8,609 nt of DNA from a bacterium (GTDB taxonomy: Bacteria > CBDUZB01 > JAGLHV01), in assembly GCA_023143305.1 (NCBI GenBank), contig JAGLHV010000038.1:1-8609 (forward strand), written 5' to 3'. How positions within the stretch are numbered: the stretch's first letter is position 1; each line of letters opens with the position of its first letter. Made by a program: the position numbers and the translations under genes. Of the stretch, positions 6,083 through 8,609 are shown piece by piece. The notes under the pieces are model-generated. The model was given only the letters and a program-made list of their open reading frames with translations, searched no databases and was not told the origin of the DNA.

Positions 6083-8278
6083 TTATTTGTTTTTCTGCCC
6101 TTTACATTTTTCGTTTATTTTTTTTAGATTATTTTTATACATTTTATTACCAGGATTAAATTCCAGTGCTTTTTCGACCATAGATTTCGCTTTTTTATAC
6201 ATTTTTTGCGAAAAATATATCCCTCCGATATTACTATAAGTTGGTGCAAAATCCGGATTAATTTTTAAAGCTTCCTCATAAAAAGAAAATGCTTCTTTTA
6301 AATCCCCCCGTTTAAAATATTGATACCCCATTGTATTATAAACTAAAGCATAATCAAACTTAATAAGTGCCTTTTCATAATTAGAACCAAAATTATGCAA
6401 AGTTTCTACTCGTTTTTTTAACTCCAGTATCTTTAAAAATTCTTCTTCTGCTTCTTTGTCTTTATCCAGATTCAAAAAAGCAATACCTAACCAATAATGC
6501 GCTTCTATAAAATTCGGTTCTATATCAACTGCTTCCTGCCAGATAGAAAGAGCCCTTTCGTAATGACCTTCGTTAAAATATAAAGAAGCTAAATGGAAAC
6601 GAAAAAAGGGTTCTGTCGGATTTAAAAAAATTGCTTTTTTATATTCGCTCAAAGCATTAATTAAGAAATTTTTAGAACTAATTTCGTAAAAAAAACGCCC
6701 CAATCGGTCACGATAGTAAGGATCATGAGGACTAAGTACTACCATTTTTTTATAAGCCCTTAAAATTTCTGCCTGCAAATATTTTTCCGGTACTTTTTTT
6801 TTGTTATATTTAGATAAAAAAGAATCTCCTAATTTTTTATAATAATCAGCATTTAAGGGATTAAAAAAAATTGCTTTTTCCCACTTTTTCTTCTGCGCAC
6901 AGCATTCCCCCAAAAAAACCATTATTATAAAAAACATTAAACAAAAAATTACACTTTGAGTGAACATGAAAATGTTCTTTTTATACGAAAATCTATAAAA
7001 AGAATCACTGCTGAAATTAATTATTGTACTTACAAATAATATTAATAACAACATAATAGCCGGTAAATGCAAATTGAAATCCACTAAACTATGACTCAAA
7101 ATTGCTATGATCCCGCATAAGGCAGCTATAATATACTTTTCGTTTATATTATCTTTTTTATTTAATTTAAAATCAGTTTTATTTAATAGTTTTATTCCTT
7201 CTCTAAAAAACAAATTGACTATCCATAAAAAAATAATTAATGCACCAACTCCTATTTCTGCGACTATTTGTACTATTTCATTATGAGCAAAACGTGCATA
7301 TTTGCCATAACGGGCTAACACACCTATTACCGGGAAATTATGCTGATAGAAACCAAGCTCGAAATTTTCCACTCCCACACCTAAGAAAAAATTATCTTTT
7401 ATTATAGCAATAGCTGACTTCCAAATGTTGGGTCTCTGATAAACATACGGGTCTATATTCCCCATTTTAAATAACCTTATTAAAGAGGCTTCCGGAAAAA
7501 TAATAAACAAAACTAATCCTGCTATTAAAACACTTATAATCCCCCAAATTTTAAATCGTATTCCAAAAACGAATAAACAAACAACAAAAAGAGAAAATAC
7601 ACCTCCCCGCGAATGAGTAAGAATCAAACAAATAAACATTAAACTAATAGCTATAAGAGAATAAACAACCCAGGAACCCTTTAATTTTTCAGATTTTGAC
7701 CTTTCTTTTTTATACTCATCAAAACTCTTAAAAGACAAATCATTAGAAAACAAAAAATGTCTTTGTTTCAGGAATAAATTACTCATCCCTATTGCTATCC
7801 CTACCACTAAATAACCGGCTAAAAAATTTGGATTAGGAAAAGTTGCTTTAACTATCTGTCCGGTAAAATACTGATATATACCAACAAACGATAATAATAA
7901 GCTAACAATTATAATACTTTGATAGAAAATATTAAAAAATTTTACAGACTTTAAAGAAGTGGTATTAATAAAAAGATAATAAATTAAAAAATAAGTAATA
8001 ATTTTAAATAATCCAAGCAAACTATTATGCAAATAAAACGAAAAAAATGTAGAAACGATTACAGTCAGCAACAATAAAAGCAACGGAAAATCAAGAACTG
8101 TCTTTTTAATATTTATTTCTTTGGAAAAATAAAATTGTTTTAACCATAAAATAAATAAAAAGAAAATAAAAACTTGAACGAAACTAAAAGACAATATCTC
8201 TTTTCCACCATTATGCCATGGCAAAAAAATTAATACTAACCACAAACCCCATCTAATTAATTTATCAGTCTTTGACAC
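6083..8278 (-). CDS. O-antigen ligase/polymerase (Wzy/WaaL-like) with C-terminal TPR domain
   Basis: This 731-residue inner-membrane protein has about 10-12 hydrophobic helices in residues 8-455. The Wzy/WaaL-type core shows ATFPNPNFLAGYL (145-157), LTHSRGG (220-226) with conserved Arg224, YQRPNIWKSA (280-289), FLGVGVENF (298-306), and ARFAHNEIVQIVAEIGVGAL (328-347) with His332-Asn333 at the end of the large periplasmic loop. A helix at about 437-457 leads to a soluble domain with TPR-like repeats, clearest at 556-589, 590-623, 646-676 and 677-710, each with the W/Y-LG-hydrophobic, A, and NP-at-end pattern. The family polymerises or transfers lipid-linked glycans at the periplasmic face; the TPR part may bind partners. 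Start is GTG (8278-8276): TGA lies in frame just upstream, and GAGG (8292-8289) precedes it by 10 nt. Substrate, and ligase versus polymerase role, are undetermined. Confidence 0.88.
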   Translation of the reverse strand: MSKTDKLIRWGLWLVLIFLPWHNGGKEILSFSFVQVFIFFLFILWLKQFYFSKEINIKKTVLDFPLLLLLLTVIVSTFFSFYLHNSLLGLFKIITYFLIYYLFINTTSLKSVKFFNIFYQSIIIVSLLLSFVGIYQYFTGQIVKATFPNPNFLAGYLVVGIAIGMSNLFLKQRHFLFSNDLSFKSFDEYKKERSKSEKLKGSWVVYSLIAISLMFICLILTHSRGGVFSLFVVCLFVFGIRFKIWGIISVLIAGLVLFIIFPEASLIRLFKMGNIDPYVYQRPNIWKSAIAIIKDNFFLGVGVENFELGFYQHNFPVIGVLARYGKYARFAHNEIVQIVAEIGVGALIIFLWIVNLFFREGIKLLNKTDFKLNKKDNINEKYIIAALCGIIAILSHSLVDFNLHLPAIMLLLILFVSTIINFSSDSFYRFSYKKNIFMFTQSVIFCLMFFIIMVFLGECCAQKKKWEKAIFFNPLNADYYKKLGDSFLSKYNKKKVPEKYLQAEILRAYKKMVVLSPHDPYYRDRLGRFFYEISSKNFLINALSEYKKAIFLNPTEPFFRFHLASLYFNEGHYERALSIWQEAVDIEPNFIEAHYWLGIAFLNLDKDKEAEEEFLKILELKKRVETLHNFGSNYEKALIKFDYALVYNTMGYQYFKRGDLKEAFSFYEEALKINPDFAPTYSNIGGIYFSQKMYKKAKSMVEKALEFNPGNKMYKNNLKKINEKCKGQKNK

Positions 8279-8288
8279 TTTTAATAAA

Positions 8289-8292
8289 CCTC
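8289..8292 (-). promoter_or_regulatory. Ribosome binding site deciding a GTG start
   Basis: GAGG (inside GTGAGGT) lies 10 nt before the GTG at 8278. An in-frame TGA partly overlaps this motif, so no longer protein is possible, and the first hydrophobic helix starts just after the GTG. Confidence 0.5.
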
Positions 8293-8381
8293 ACATCAAA
8301 ATATAAAAATAATTCAAGACAAAAGACAGTCGATAGTCCATAGACAAAGACAAATAATAAAAAATAAATACGAAAAGGCAG

Positions 8382-8395
8382 CTCCATAAATGGAG
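8382..8395. repeat. Small perfect palindrome CTCCAT-AA-ATGGAG
   Basis: Two 6-bp arms flank a 2-bp AA centre. No T-run follows on either strand, so it does not look like a terminator. It could be a protein site for control of the downstream ligase gene or part of the surrounding repeat cluster. Confidence 0.35.
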
Positions 8396-8480
8396 TAACT
8401 ACAAACTAAAAACATAAAGGTAAAATGTATTTTGAACAACTTAGCTAATTTTTCGCGTTTGCCCACCTTTTGAGCCTTTC

Positions 8481-8499
8481 GGGCGACCAAGGGTCGCCC
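8481..8499. repeat. GC-rich REP-like hairpin
   Basis: GGGCGACC and GGTCGCCC form an 8-bp perfect stem with a 3-nt AAG loop. It sits in a GC-rich island that contrasts with its surroundings. The minus-strand motif GTAGGGGCGACCC followed by GGTCGCCC resembles short extragenic palindromes I recall from many environmental bacterial genomes. There is no U-tract after the stem on either strand, which argues against an intrinsic terminator. Confidence 0.6.
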
Positions 8500-8523
8500 C
8501 TACAATGAGCTATCCGCAATCTT

Positions 8524-8547
8524 TTAACCAATTAACCAATTAACCAA
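8524..8547. repeat. Tandem octamer TTAACCAA, three exact copies
   Basis: Three perfect head-to-tail units are followed by decayed relatives (TCTAAACCAA, TTTAACC) up to about 8564. It is a short satellite-like tract next to the GC hairpin and a second tandem repeat. Confidence 0.8.
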
Positions 8548-8560
8548 TCTAAACCAATTT

Positions 8561-8586
8561 AACCGTCTTTATCAACCGTCTTTATA
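8561..8586. repeat. 13-bp tandem duplication AACCGTCTTTATC
   Basis: Two adjacent copies, 8561-8573 and 8574-8586, differ only in the last base (C versus A). The AACC start links it to the octamer array just before it. Confidence 0.75.
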
Positions 8587-8609
8587 TCTTTTATCTGTTG
8601 TCTATGGAC

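Larger units (their letters stand above)
8279..8609. other. 331-bp repeat-rich region without a gene
   Basis: I see no supported gene in either strand. The interval upstream of the ligase gene holds a GC-rich hairpin, two kinds of tandem repeat, a small CTCCAT palindrome, and a 12-bp inverted pair at 8336 and 8598. I found no convincing -35/-10 pair for the ligase operon, so transcription may come from beyond the right edge. Confidence 0.7.
8336..8609. repeat. 12-bp inverted repeats bounding about 274 bp
   Basis: GTCCATAGACAA at 8336-8347 is the exact reverse complement of TTGTCTATGGAC at 8598-8609. The right arm touches the window edge, so it may be longer. The left arm also continues a loose heptad pattern (GTCGATA, GTCCATA). 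The pair encloses most of the other repeats here. It may mark a small non-autonomous element or be two copies of a dispersed extragenic repeat. Confidence 0.5.

Noticed and set aside
8323..8609. CRISPR array in the repeat-rich right end
   Set aside because: Repeats are 8-13 bp and directly adjacent, without the regular 30-40 bp repeats and unique spacers an array needs.

Overview
The window is strongly A+T-rich, and every gene I can support lies on the minus strand, so the genes read from right to left. It looks like part of a bacterial surface-polysaccharide or glycan locus. The families (PseB-like dehydratase, DegT-type sugar aminotransferase, DPM1-like glycosyltransferase, YfhO membrane protein, O-antigen ligase fused to TPR repeats), the codon bias to AAA/TTA/ATA and the short GC-rich extragenic repeat would suit an AT-rich uncultivated bacterium, for example an Omnitrophota-like lineage. 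The lineage is inference: no rRNA or marker gene is present.

Layout, in transcription order. 8609-8279 holds no gene but is dense in short repeats: a GC-rich hairpin, an octamer tandem array, a 13-bp tandem duplication, a small palindrome and a 12-bp inverted pair spanning most of the interval. Then come a Wzy/WaaL-like ligase with a C-terminal TPR domain (8278-6083, GTG start), a family-2 polyprenyl-phosphate-type glycosyltransferase (6037-5291) and a YfhO-type membrane protein (5236-3047). After a 255-bp gap with a Fur-box-like palindrome come a PLP-dependent sugar aminotransferase (2791-1610), a near-consensus promoter with a 16-bp palindrome over its start point, a GbsR/MarR-type regulator (1440-940) and the first 300 codons of a PseB-like UDP-GlcNAc 4,6-dehydratase (900-1, running off the left edge).

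How the genes may work together. The dehydratase and aminotransferase make nucleotide-activated deoxy/amino sugars in the cytoplasm. The glycosyltransferase probably loads a sugar onto a polyprenyl-phosphate carrier. YfhO probably uses that carrier outside the membrane, as in the CsbB/YfhO pair of Firmicutes, and the ligase polymerises or transfers the glycan. The regulator probably controls itself and the dehydratase through the palindrome.

The most notable observation is an uninterrupted G10 tract inside the glycosyltransferase gene. The present length is in frame. Gain or loss of one G gives a stop within about 20 codons, which is the design of a phase-variable ON/OFF switch. Other points worth a second look are the promoter/palindrome arrangement, a lysine/glycine-rich insertion just before the PLP lysine of the aminotransferase, and the repeat-laden interval at the right edge.
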